From the NCBI GenBank assembly GCA_043757265.1, contig JAYUQP010000089.1, positions 1 to 62,330 on the forward strand: DNA of 62,330 bases. Reading direction: 5' to 3'. The stretch is from JANPLN01 sp043757265 (GTDB lineage Bacteria; Bdellovibrionota; Bdellovibrionia; Bdellovibrionales; JAGQZY01). The notes under the pieces were generated by a model. That model searched no databases and was not told the DNA's origin. It saw only the letters and a list, made by a program, of their open reading frames with translations. The translations under genes and the position numbers were made by a program. The first letter of the stretch is position 1. Each line of letters begins with the position of its first letter. Shown here in pieces: positions 52,203 through 60,085 of the stretch.

Positions 52203-52248
52203 ACCTAAATTCATGTATACTGGTTAACTGGTATACACGAATTCAGGT
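52203..52248. repeat. 46-base near-perfect palindrome
   Basis: Arms of 18 bases (52203-52220 and 52231-52248) pair with two mismatches around a 10-base centre TGGTTAACTG that itself holds the palindrome GTTAAC. The RNA would be a long hairpin; it is followed by TTTT. It may end the map transcript, or be an operator for the ahcY promoter. Either view is inference. Confidence 0.7.
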
Positions 52249-52337
52249 TTTGATCCCGGTATAGTTGATCAACGATGGTGGTTCGCTGAATGACGGTGAA
52301 GGTTGCAAATCTTAAAAATGCGCTCAATTAGACGGCG

Positions 52338-52410
52338 CTAAGTTCGGTCTCGGTCTGAGTCGGGTTATGACTCAGGACCGCACCTTAGGGGTATTGCCTT
52401 TTAAGGCCGA
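52338..52410 (+). promoter_or_regulatory. Candidate structured leader RNA of ahcY with a pseudoknot
   Basis: Four pairing segments in order. CTAAG (52338-52342) pairs with CTTAG (52384-52388). Between them is an 11-bp hairpin with a 7-base loop (52351-52380, one bulged G). TCGGTC (52344-52349) can pair with GGCCGA (52405-52410), crossing the first helix and making a pseudoknot. It lies 47 bases before the ahcY start and its ribosome site. The order does not match the SAH riboswitch consensus as I know it. Ligand binding is unproven. Confidence 0.45.
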
Positions 52411-52457
52411 CATGGTAAAACCTTACAACGCACATTCACATATCTCAAGGAGACCAG

Positions 52458-53981
52458 ATGAGTTTAACGGGAGCGATTATGAAAACATTAACTAAGACTG
52501 CAAAAAACAATGCAAAAAACATGACGAAGCCGAATGCCCAGGCCAAAGCCAAGAGCACCGGCAAAACTGCCGAAAAAATGTCTACAAAAGCCGACGGTAA
52601 AATAGCTAGCAAAACAGTCGGAAAAGCGACGACCCCAACTTTGAAAACTTCGAAAACAACAAACGTTGATTACCGTGTCTGCAAAGAAGCTATGAACGAC
52701 CCGAAAGTTTTTGCTGATCTTGCAAAATGGGGACGCGAAGAAATTCAAATCGCCGAACAGGAAATGCCGGGCCTCATGGCACTTCGCAAAGAGTATGGCA
52801 AAACAAAACCCCTGAAAGGCGCACGCATCACGGGTTGTCTGCACATGACCATTCAAACAGCTGTGCTCATCGAAACGCTCACTCACCTCGGTGCGGAAGT
52901 TCGCTGGTCTTCATGTAATATTTTTTCCACTCAAGATCATGCAGCCGTGGCTATTGCGGCCTCGGGCGTCCCCGTGTTTGCTTGGAAGGGCGAAACTGAG
53001 GAGGAGTACGAGTGGTGTGTGGAGCAATCTATCATCGGTTGGAAAGACGGCTTCGACCTAATCCTCGATGACGGCGGCGATCTTACGATCATGATGCACA
53101 AACCTGAGTACGCAAAAATGCTTAAAAAAGTAAAAGGCGTTTCTGAGGAAACCACCACAGGCGTTCATAATCTTGAAAAAATGTTGAAAGAAGGAAAATT
53201 AAAAATTCCAGCAATCAACGTCAACGACTCTGTGACAAAATCAAAATTTGATAATCTTTACGGCTGCCGTGAGTCTCTTGCTGAAAGCGTAAAGCGCGCC
53301 ACAGATGTGATGCTTGCCGGAAAAGTCGTTGTCGTTGCTGGATACGGCGATGTGGGCAAAGGCTCTGCCGCGAGTATGAAAATGTACGGAGCTCGCGTTC
53401 TTATTACTGAAGTTGACCCAATTTGCGCCCTGCAGGCGGCAATGGAAGGTTACGAAGTAACGACGATGGACGATGCAGTTACTCAAGCTGATATTTTTGT
53501 AACAGCTACGGGCTGTTGCGATATCGTGACTCCGAAGCACTTTGCGCAGATGAGAAGCGGTTCGATTGTTTGTAACATCGGCCACTTTGATATCGAAATC
53601 GACATGGCATGGTTAAATGCAAATTCAAAAATGCGTGAAGTAAAACCGCAAGTAGACATTCACACCATGAAAGATGGCCGTGAGATCATCGTTCTTGCTA
53701 AAGGGCGCTTAGTAAACTTAGGTTGTGGAACGGGTCACCCATCGTTTGTGATGAGCAACTCTTTCACTAACCAAGTTTTAGCTCAGATGGATCTTTGGAT
53801 GAAGCCGGAAATTTACCAGGACATCGGCGTTTACCGCTTACCGAAAGAGCTTGACGAAAAAGTGGCAGCTCTTCATCTGGAAAAAATCGGCGTGAAACTG
53901 ACGAAGCTTTCAGACAAGCAGTCTAAGTATCTAGGTATGAATACCAAAGGTCCTTACAAACCTGATCACTATCGTTACTAA
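52458..53981 (+). CDS. ahcY: S-adenosylhomocysteine hydrolase with basic N-terminal tail
   Basis: 507 residues; splits S-adenosylhomocysteine to adenosine and homocysteine in the methyl cycle. The catalytic part starts near residue 70 (YRVCKEAMNDPKVFADLAKWGREEIQIAEQEMPGL) and has the NAD-binding VVVAGYGDVGKGSAASMKMYGA and the C-terminal LTKLSDKQSKYLGMNTKGPYKPDHYRY. The first 70 residues are Lys/Thr/Ala/Ser-rich, with many Lys and no structure expected, unlike other AhcY proteins. The start at 52458 is supported by AAGGAG (52446-52451). The SWIB protein with a similar tail is encoded 1.5 kb upstream. Confidence 0.95.
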   Translation: MSLTGAIMKTLTKTAKNNAKNMTKPNAQAKAKSTGKTAEKMSTKADGKIASKTVGKATTPTLKTSKTTNVDYRVCKEAMNDPKVFADLAKWGREEIQIAEQEMPGLMALRKEYGKTKPLKGARITGCLHMTIQTAVLIETLTHLGAEVRWSSCNIFSTQDHAAVAIAASGVPVFAWKGETEEEYEWCVEQSIIGWKDGFDLILDDGGDLTIMMHKPEYAKMLKKVKGVSEETTTGVHNLEKMLKEGKLKIPAINVNDSVTKSKFDNLYGCRESLAESVKRATDVMLAGKVVVVAGYGDVGKGSAASMKMYGARVLITEVDPICALQAAMEGYEVTTMDDAVTQADIFVTATGCCDIVTPKHFAQMRSGSIVCNIGHFDIEIDMAWLNANSKMREVKPQVDIHTMKDGREIIVLAKGRLVNLGCGTGHPSFVMSNSFTNQVLAQMDLWMKPEIYQDIGVYRLPKELDEKVAALHLEKIGVKLTKLSDKQSKYLGMNTKGPYKPDHYRY

Positions 53982-53989
53982 TCTGTGAT

Positions 53990-54022
53990 GAAAAAAGAGG
54001 ACCTCGCGGTCCTCTTTTTATT
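53990..54022 (+). terminator. Rho-independent terminator after ahcY
   Basis: Stem AAAGAGGACC/GGTCCTCTTT with a 4-base loop and a T-rich tail, 12 bases after the ahcY stop. It is bidirectional by symmetry of A and T runs. Confidence 0.88.
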
Positions 54023-54032
54023 TCAAGTTTTG

Positions 54033-54611
54033 TTAAATTGGGTCTTGTATCTCGGAATCTCTCACACTTTTCGCAGCAGCAAAAAGAAAGTTGATGAGAT
54101 TCGTGGGATTGTAATCGTTTAAAAAAGCAATCTGCGCCATATATTCCATATCGAAAAATAGATTGAATCCCTCTACCGTATCTACATCAATGGGAGGCGC
54201 GCCGGCTCCAGTTGCCGTCGGATAAAGTATAATCGCGATTCCTCCACCAATAATTGCCCCTATACCTGCTCCTACAGCGCCACCTTTGCCTACGTTAAAA
54301 CCCAACTCTCTTAAACCGGCCCAGCTCATTCCAGCCGTGCCTTCTTTCATGCCACCAACAACCATACCTCCGATGGCTCCAAAGCCGGCCCCTAGACCAA
54401 CTCCCGAGTAAATTGCATAAGTTCTGTCCTCGTCATATTGAATTCGATCCTTCTCTATTTGATTTACTGCATTCACACAACTCAAGGCCTGTTCTAAGTC
54501 GCCATCTGTATAAGTTTGGCAAGCTTCGGGCACCGAGAAATCGGTCTCTGGCGCTGCATGTGCAGCAGTCAAATAAAATGCGATGAATGCAAAGAGGGTA
54601 ACAATTTTCAT
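54033..54611 (-). CDS. Glycine-zipper secreted protein
   Basis: 192 residues with a Sec signal (VTLFAFIAFYLTAAHAAPE). The middle contains two long glycine-rich hydrophobic segments (GVGLGAGFGAIGGMVVGGM and GGAVGAGIGAIIGGGIAIILY) with G-x-x-x-G repeats that form membrane-inserting glycine zippers. A Cys pair around residue 31/45 suggests a disulfide. No known family. Such proteins may sit in or damage membranes. It is encoded alone, convergent with ahcY across a shared terminator. Confidence 0.65.
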   Translation of the reverse strand: MKIVTLFAFIAFYLTAAHAAPETDFSVPEACQTYTDGDLEQALSCVNAVNQIEKDRIQYDEDRTYAIYSGVGLGAGFGAIGGMVVGGMKEGTAGMSWAGLRELGFNVGKGGAVGAGIGAIIGGGIAIILYPTATGAGAPPIDVDTVEGFNLFFDMEYMAQIAFLNDYNPTNLINFLFAAAKSVRDSEIQDPI

Positions 54612-54876
54612 AAAAATAACCTTTCTTTTAAGTTGCCCGCAAACTTAGCAGATTCAGCTTTATTTTTCCCGGACAATCATCTCTGGGTTTTTTTTTACAA
54701 CGTTTCAACTAAACTTACTCAAAACTGTTCAAAATTCTCCTTAAATATCATTGCACAGCAATAGGGCCATGAATCAGTTTCGTCGAAATTTGAGATTCGG
54801 GAGTTGGCGAACTCGACTTAAATTATTAAAATTTTATGCAGGATAAAAAGACTCAGTAACAAAGTTTTTAAAAACC
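54612..54876. other. Short intergenic stretch
   Basis: AT-rich with no gene. It contains the upstream region of the glycine-zipper gene on one side and leads into the DUF1552 remnant on the other. No repeats or clear promoter seen. Confidence 0.4.
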
Positions 54877-55194
54877 TTGTTTCAACATGCATTTTCTTTA
54901 ACTTGCGTTCCCATTGCTGGTGGTGGAAGCAAACTGAATTTGGGACATTACATAGACTACCGACAACGCCCCCTGGTGAGACCGGCGGGGAGCTTCACGC
55001 CTGAGCCAGGGCTCCCGTGGCCATCGGCGCTGATAACAATCATGAACGCTGCTGGATTGACCTCTGCCGACTACGCTCACCAGGGTTCTAGTGCTGGACT
55101 CTTTGGATCCTCACCGTATTCGTCCTTTAGAAATCGATACAAAAACCCTGATTTCTATCGGGCGAATCCGCTGCCGTTTTTATACAAAGCCTAG
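54877..55194 (+). pseudogene. C-terminal fragment of a DUF1552 gene
   Basis: The predicted peptide VPIAGGGSKLNLGHYIDYRQ and PGLPWPSALITIMNAAGL parallels the C-terminus of the intact DUF1552 protein at 264-1808 (GGAGGYFKTGQFVDYRQ and PGILYNQLIITILKSMGI). The N-terminal 400 residues, including the Tat signal, are absent, and I find no start-site support. So this is most likely a 5'-truncated relic. An alternative is a small independent protein. It ends at a palindrome that also contains the stop of the opposing gene. Confidence 0.7.
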
Positions 55195-55215
55195 AGCTCT
55201 GCTCGCAGAGCTCTA
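55192..55215. repeat. 24-base palindrome spanning both stop codons
   Basis: Arms TAGAGCTCTGC and GCAGAGCTCTA flank TC, giving an 11-bp stem. The first TAG (55192-55194) ends the DUF1552 remnant, and CTA at 55213-55215 is the stop of the opposite-strand gene. It can act as a junction hairpin or insulator. Confidence 0.8.
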
Positions 55216-56382
55216 AGGGATCATAAAAATCACTTCACAGCGAGCCGGTACAACGGCGATGGCTGCAGCCCCGCCTCCTTGCGAGACTGTACCCGGCGAC
55301 GTTGCTCCAGGCGACGCGAGGGGAAAGTGCATGTAGCTCTCCCAGTTTAAAGACGCAGATTCCACGTAGGAGCGAAATTGCTGGCGAACATCTTCGTCTG
55401 AAAGATCGCGGTGATAGACAAGCAAATCATTTTGTCGCGTGGACCATGTTTTGATGATGGGAACTTCAAACGGAATAGGCGTAAAGTGTGTTTTTGCGAT
55501 GGTCCGAATGCGAGATTCAATAAGTTCGCAAATTTTGAGATAATCATAAAAACTAAGCTGGGGACGCAGGCCGCGAATTTCGATGGTCTGAGCGTGTTCA
55601 AGGTTAATTGCAAGGTTTCGGCTATCGCCACTGGGACTAAGAAGTGTATTGTGATAGCGAATTAACGATTCGATGCCCATCTCACCGCGATCAAACTCAG
55701 TTACCTTGCGATGAATGGAGTCCAACAAATTTGATGAGTACGAAGACAGCGGCCGGGCTGCGCGCAAGTTGAAACCCAACGCGCCTAAAAACAGCGCGGG
55801 TCTTTTCCACAAATCGGCAAGGAAGTTTCGCATAAGAAGAATGTCGGGGTTTTCGATCGTCGAGGAAAATTCGTGCTCGGGGGCATTTTTAAAAAGTCGA
55901 TGAATCCACGAAAATGGGCGCTGCACGCGCAAGACTGTATCCAGCTGAGGTTGATAGGGCTTTTGAATATGAAGGTGACCACCGCCAACACGCACGTGGG
56001 GCTTGAGACCAAGCTCTGCAGCTGAGTTCCAGACGAGCTCTTGAAGCAGGTCCCGGTGAGCTCTCATCACCGAAATCGTCATGGGTGCCGCATTGATTTC
56101 GATCACGCGACTGTCGGGGGTTAGTCGAATGGAAACATCCTGATTGATGCGAATTTCGATTTCGGGAAAACTAATTTTTTGCTGGCAGGTTGGACACTTT
56201 GCCAAAATTTTTACGGAAAGCGCCTGCAAGGTTTCCCAAGCGGATGCGTCCATTTTTGATGTGTTCATCAGTTGTGCATTGGTAAAGGTCCACTCGGGAC
56301 CAAATAGCAGACCTTCGGCGGTATTCGCTGAAACGGCAAAAACGAAGAATTGGAGAAAGCTTATTAAAGCCAAAAGCCGCAT
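55213..56382 (-). CDS. Secreted protein resembling an amidoligase fold
   Basis: 389 residues with a Sec signal (LLALISFLQFFVFAVSANT). A CxxC pair (CPTC) occurs near residue 65. Segments RAHRDLLQELVWNSAAELGLKPHVRVGGGHLHIQKP, then NLAINLEHAQTIEIRGLRPQLSFYDYLKICELIESRI, resemble the GCS/amidoligase core (H-x-H strand followed by E-x-R). Resemblance is by eye and moderate. A periplasmic amidoligase would be unusual, as the family needs ATP. Ends at the palindrome above. Confidence 0.5.
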   Translation of the reverse strand: MRLLALISFLQFFVFAVSANTAEGLLFGPEWTFTNAQLMNTSKMDASAWETLQALSVKILAKCPTCQQKISFPEIEIRINQDVSIRLTPDSRVIEINAAPMTISVMRAHRDLLQELVWNSAAELGLKPHVRVGGGHLHIQKPYQPQLDTVLRVQRPFSWIHRLFKNAPEHEFSSTIENPDILLMRNFLADLWKRPALFLGALGFNLRAARPLSSYSSNLLDSIHRKVTEFDRGEMGIESLIRYHNTLLSPSGDSRNLAINLEHAQTIEIRGLRPQLSFYDYLKICELIESRIRTIAKTHFTPIPFEVPIIKTWSTRQNDLLVYHRDLSDEDVRQQFRSYVESASLNWESYMHFPLASPGATSPGTVSQGGGAAAIAVVPARCEVIFMIP

Positions 56383-56643
56383 GTCCTACTTTTTGCAATT
56401 TGAGCTCCAACTCCTCGCAAGAGTGAGGGCTTTTGCGCATTTATTGAGTGACTCTTTTTTTGACAGTCAGGAAAATTTCACATTTTGCGATCAGCTGAGG
56501 TTAACATGGTTTTGCAAAGCCGCAGAGCTTGCCGTTTTGAACGGTCAATCCGGTACAACCCGACGAACATCCAAATCGGTGGCCATTCGCTTCAAGATTC
56601 CCACAATCACATTAAATTTGCCCCCTAATCTAGGTAGACTTGA

Positions 56644-57609
56644 ATGAATATTTACCATGGAGGCGTCTTGCCATCTTCACAACAAGCTAGTTTTGCCCGT
56701 CGTATTTCTGCTCTTCCTGAGGCGATTAAAAATGTAGCGCACTCTTTGCCAGTTCGACGATCGCAAATGGCCAACTGGGCGATAGATATCTTACGCCTCC
56801 ATAGGCCTTTTGTAGGCCGTTTTATGGGGATGCCCATGGAAGTGCATCCGCTTGAAGCGGCATCGCGCTCCGCTTATTTTTTGGGGTTTTACGAGCGCGA
56901 GGTGACGATCTGGGCATTGGAGTTTTTTAGAACAAAGCAGCCACAAATGATTTTTGATGTCGGTGCAAACTTTGGTTATTTGGCGTATCTTGCACTTTCG
57001 CAAATCAAAAATCCTCAAATTTACGCTTTCGAGCCCGATCCCAATAACTATATATGGCTTAAAAACAATTTTGAGTTGTTAAAGGTCTCTGAGCAAATAA
57101 AAATCGAAACTTTGGCGGTGAGTGATCGCGTGGGTTCGGTGCGTTTTACGCCATCCAATCCGAACAGCCACGAAAACTTGTGGGCGGGAATGAATTTTAA
57201 AAAAGAAGCTTCAGTTGGGGAGATCGAAGTGCCTTCTATTTCGCTCGATCAATTTTGTATGGATAAAAAAATCACACAAGTGGATTTAGTTAAAATGGAC
57301 ATCGAGGGCGCTGAAGGCTTTGCCGTCGACGGGATGCGCGAGGGTTTGAAAACCAAGATGTATAAAAATATTTTGCTTGAGCTCCACCCGCAATTTTTAT
57401 CTGGAGAGCACAGTTCGGAAAAAATCATCGGTCGGTTTTTAGAACAAGGCTACAAGGGCTTTCACTTTGTATCGCCATTTGCAAAAAAGGGAAGCCACGA
57501 TAAAACCCACGGATTTTACAATATAACCTGGGATCCCGCATTTTTAAAACCCATGGACAAGCACAAGCCCGACATCCAATTTTGGGAACATGTTTTGTTT
57601 ACAGCGTAG
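56644..57609 (+). CDS. FkbM family methyltransferase
   Basis: 321 residues. The SAM motif MIFDVGANFGYLAYLAL, FEPDPNNY and LVKMDIEGAEGFAVDGM, with the later ILLELHPQ, match FkbM enzymes, which methylate hydroxyls of sugars or natural products. No glycosyltransferase or cluster is adjacent, so the substrate is unknown. Start ATG 56644 has a modest AGGT site. It is followed by a junction hairpin and the convergent orn gene. Confidence 0.86.
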   Translation: MNIYHGGVLPSSQQASFARRISALPEAIKNVAHSLPVRRSQMANWAIDILRLHRPFVGRFMGMPMEVHPLEAASRSAYFLGFYEREVTIWALEFFRTKQPQMIFDVGANFGYLAYLALSQIKNPQIYAFEPDPNNYIWLKNNFELLKVSEQIKIETLAVSDRVGSVRFTPSNPNSHENLWAGMNFKKEASVGEIEVPSISLDQFCMDKKITQVDLVKMDIEGAEGFAVDGMREGLKTKMYKNILLELHPQFLSGEHSSEKIIGRFLEQGYKGFHFVSPFAKKGSHDKTHGFYNITWDPAFLKPMDKHKPDIQFWEHVLFTA

Positions 57610-57618
57610 TTGTTGATT

Positions 57619-57645
57619 GGCTTAGCTGCAATAAGCAGCGAAGCC
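57619..57645. repeat. Junction hairpin
   Basis: GGCTT-A-GCTGC pairs with GCAGC-G-AAGCC across a 5-base AATAA loop, with one mismatch. It lies between two convergent genes and has no T run in either direction. Confidence 0.6.
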
Positions 57646-57666
57646 ACCATACAGCAACCTGCCTAC

Positions 57667-58203
57667 TTATTCGAAGACCACACGCTCTTTGGTGACGTGT
57701 TTTAAAAATGCCTTAAGCTCTTCGATGCTCTCCATGATGTCGTCGAGAGCTCGGTGGCCGTCTTTTTTTTGATACTCCACGTGATAGCACGCGTTCATAA
57801 TAATTTTCCACGCAGTTACATCCATCATGCGGTAGTGCAGCCGCCGGCTAAACTTTCTAAAATACAAATCAATAAATTTTCGATCCTGAAAAATGGAATT
57901 TCCGCAAAGAACGGGGCGTTCATCATCGGTGTAGTGCTTTTTTATCAAATCCAAAAGTTCCTGCTCCACAACTTCGGGTTTTTTGCCGGTGGGCACTTTG
58001 GCAAGCAGGCCACTTGCAGTGTGATGTTTGGTGTTCCACTCATCCATGTTTTCAAGATAGGCCTCGGGCTGCTGAACTACCGTGTGGTAGGTGTCGAGAG
58101 GTTTAAAGTTAAGGTCTGTGACGACCACAGCCACTTCAATCACACGTTCGATCTCGGGCTCAAGGCCCGTCATTTCCATATCAAGCCAGAATAGTTTCTT
58201 CAT
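57667..58203 (-). CDS. orn: Oligoribonuclease
   Basis: 178 residues of the DEDDh 3'-5' exonuclease family; degrades the last nanoRNAs of two to five bases. Motifs: FWLDMEMTGLEPEIERVIEVAVVVTD (first acidic pair), the conserved HHTASGLL, the FIDLYFRKFSRRLHYRMMDVTAWKI segment and GHRALDDIMESIEEL (His-Asp). Length is normal for Orn. It is convergent with the FkbM gene and divergent from the Smr-like gene. Confidence 0.96.
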   Translation of the reverse strand: MKKLFWLDMEMTGLEPEIERVIEVAVVVTDLNFKPLDTYHTVVQQPEAYLENMDEWNTKHHTASGLLAKVPTGKKPEVVEQELLDLIKKHYTDDERPVLCGNSIFQDRKFIDLYFRKFSRRLHYRMMDVTAWKIIMNACYHVEYQKKDGHRALDDIMESIEELKAFLKHVTKERVVFE

Positions 58204-58309
58204 GCTCTCTTCTTACATTTTTCCATTGTAGACTGTCACGGGAATCCTTAAGTTAGGAGTAGGGCACGGGATGAGTCTTGCGCAAATGCACGGGAAGACA
58301 GGAACCAAC

Positions 58310-58552
58310 ATGGCACAAAAGTTACCCACTTTAGATCTGCATGGATTTAAAAAAGACGAAGTCTTCGATGCGGTCGATCGCTTCATTATGAAGCATAAGT
58401 CGCAGGCGAAGATAAAAATTCTTCCCGGCAAAGGGGAGGGAATTGTGCGCTCTGAGCTGCTTCGGTATTTAAAGCTCGGAGGTTACCCGTGGTCCTACGA
58501 AGAAATGCCAAACGGGCAAAAAAACACCGGATCAGTGATTGTATTTTTATAA
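58310..58552 (+). CDS. Small Smr-like domain protein
   Basis: About 80 residues: LDLHGFKKDEVFDAVDRFI, then KIKILPGKGEGIVRSELLRYLKLG and SVIVFL, the LDLHG and GKG motifs of the Smr fold (endonuclease or DNA/RNA-binding tail of MutS2). It is a free-standing domain without MutS2. ATG 58310 follows AGGA at good spacing; ATG 58271 also fits AGGAG but at 11 bases. It is divergent from orn and followed by the tRNA-Asp gene about 100 bases later. Confidence 0.82.
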   Translation: MAQKLPTLDLHGFKKDEVFDAVDRFIMKHKSQAKIKILPGKGEGIVRSELLRYLKLGGYPWSYEEMPNGQKNTGSVIVFL

Positions 58553-58660
58553 GGCTTCATAGCCTGAGACGCGGAGAGTCTTGTGCGATTGGGGTTCTGA
58601 GACTTGGGCGAATTCTCTTGAATCCACGGCGCAGTGATAATATATCTTTCAGCTCATAGC

Positions 58661-58737
58661 GGAGTGGTAGTTAAGTTGGTTATAACGCCTGCCTGTCACG
58701 CAGGAGGCCGCGAGTTCGAGTCTCGTCCACTCCGCCA
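58661..58737 (+). tRNA. tRNA-Asp (anticodon GTC)
   Basis: Acceptor GGAGTGG pairs with CCACTCC, discriminator G and encoded CCA follow. The anticodon arm CCTGC/GCAGG encloses CTGTCAC with anticodon GTC (reads GAC/GAT). The D-arm AGTTAAGTTGGTTATAAC and T-arm GTTCGAGTC are normal. 77 bases. Confidence 0.96.
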
Positions 58738-58749
58738 ATTTCTTTTTAT

Positions 58750-58930
58750 GGTCGCTTACGCTCCCCAAATTGGCTCCGTCTCTGTTCTTGGTTCGCTGCG
58801 CTCACATTTCATTGCTTGGTTGGTTCGCTCGCGCTAACACGGGTCGCTTCGCGCCCCAAACTTTTTTTCTCGGACGCTTACGCTCCCCATATTTGGCTTT
58901 GTCCCTGTTTTTTGGTCGCTCCGCTCCTCC
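58750..58930. repeat. Degenerate repeats downstream of tRNA-Asp
   Basis: A segment with GCTTACGCTCCCCA...TTGGCT...GTC...CTGTT...TTGG occurs at about 58750-58804 and again at about 58871-58927, some 120 bases apart. Between and around them are short GCTCGC/GCGCTC-type inverted pieces. This fills most of the convergent gap to the next gene. No gene is seen from 58738 to 59140. Tail regions of tRNA genes are common sites for such debris. Confidence 0.6.
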
Positions 58931-59140
58931 CGCACTTCGTGCTCTCTGCCAATTTTTTCTGCGAAAAAATTTGTCAATTCTCCATTATCGATTCTCCGCT
59001 CCGCGCAAACGGTGTTACGTAAATCGCATGCGAAAAAATTAGATTCTAGATAATTGAGAATAGCCAATAGACGCTATAAACAGATTCGCTACGCTCAAAT
59101 TTTGGGCGCTTGGTTTGTTTGCTGGCACTTGCTGCGCTCT

Positions 59141-60016
59141 TTACTCAGGAAGAGTTCCACGAAGAAGTTGAGACGGCACCGAAGAATCATCTGCATCAGT
59201 CACAGTAAAAAAAAGATCCTTGTAAATGGCCAGTCCTTCCGGTTTGACCGGGGAATCGAGTGGGTATGTCGACAGCACTTTGCCAGTAAAATCCATTTTG
59301 CCGAGGATCGCGCCGCGGAATTCTCCATCATCGTAAGTATTATCTGTTGCCTCCGCACAAGCTAAAAACCAAACATGGTGGTTGTCCGTCGTTGCATCTG
59401 TAAATCCGTAATTCACGCCTTGAGACATCGCGAGCGGCACATGGTAAATCTTGGTGATTAAGTCTGCTGTTAAACGCCGAGCTGCGATTTGCAATGTCAG
59501 CCGATCTAGATCAAGACAGATGACGGCATTTTGGTTTGGGTCGGCGTTTCCGCGCTGAAAAAGCCAAAGAGTTTTTTCAACAATCACGGCGCCTTCGATG
59601 TTGAGGTCGGGAAAAGTTTTTTCCAGGACCATGTAAAGATCAGAAAATGATACCTCGTCCACGCGATTCGTATCGCTTTCCACAAGCGAGACGAGGGCGC
59701 CTCGGACTCGCGCTTTTTTTGAACCAGAGGGGATTAAGAGAAGTGAATCTTGCCCAGCAATCGACGCGGGCAAAAAACAAAGCGCTTCCAGATCAGGCTT
59801 TTGCTTCTTTCTTAGTTTACGGTCGGCCGTAAGTTTTCCATCGAAGACGCGAATCAGAACACCGGAGGCAGACGAATCGCTCGGGAACTTTGCCAGATGC
59901 AGTTCATCATCTGCGACAATGTAGTACGCATCTTTGTAACGAACCAATCCACTTGCCGCCGTAATCGCCGAGCGACATTTCAAATTGAGTTCGCGCACGC
60001 TATCGAGTTTCAACAC
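59141..60016 (-). CDS. Beta-propeller-like protein of unknown function
   Basis: 291 residues, no signal peptide. Strands such as TAASGLVRYKDAYYIVADDELHLAKF, PDLEALCFLP, DSLLLIPSG, DLNIEGAVIVEKTLWLFQRG and PEGLAIYKDLFFTVTDADD recur in a propeller-like pattern with acidic loops. It resembles cytoplasmic DUF6929/SdiA-regulated-type propellers, but the family name is uncertain. It is convergent with the tRNA-Asp region and divergent from the frameshifted gene, whose 5' end lies within 70 bases. Confidence 0.6.
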   Translation of the reverse strand: MLKLDSVRELNLKCRSAITAASGLVRYKDAYYIVADDELHLAKFPSDSSASGVLIRVFDGKLTADRKLRKKQKPDLEALCFLPASIAGQDSLLLIPSGSKKARVRGALVSLVESDTNRVDEVSFSDLYMVLEKTFPDLNIEGAVIVEKTLWLFQRGNADPNQNAVICLDLDRLTLQIAARRLTADLITKIYHVPLAMSQGVNYGFTDATTDNHHVWFLACAEATDNTYDDGEFRGAILGKMDFTGKVLSTYPLDSPVKPEGLAIYKDLFFTVTDADDSSVPSQLLRGTLPE

Positions 60017-60085
60017 ATTGACCTCTTTGTAAATCGCGGTGCGGTCCGCTTGGCATCACCGCGAAGATTTGATCCGCATCTGTCT

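Noticed and set aside
52330..52457. Calling the ahcY leader a known SAH riboswitch
   Set aside because: The order of helices and conserved bases does not match the SAH riboswitch consensus, so only a candidate structured leader is claimed.
52488..52886. A 132-residue open frame antisense to ahcY
   Set aside because: It is the shadow of the AhcY N-terminal Lys-rich tail and start, with no supporting features.
56144..56647. A 167-residue open frame on the plus strand
   Set aside because: It is mostly antisense to the secreted amidoligase-like gene, has no ribosome site and no recognisable domain.
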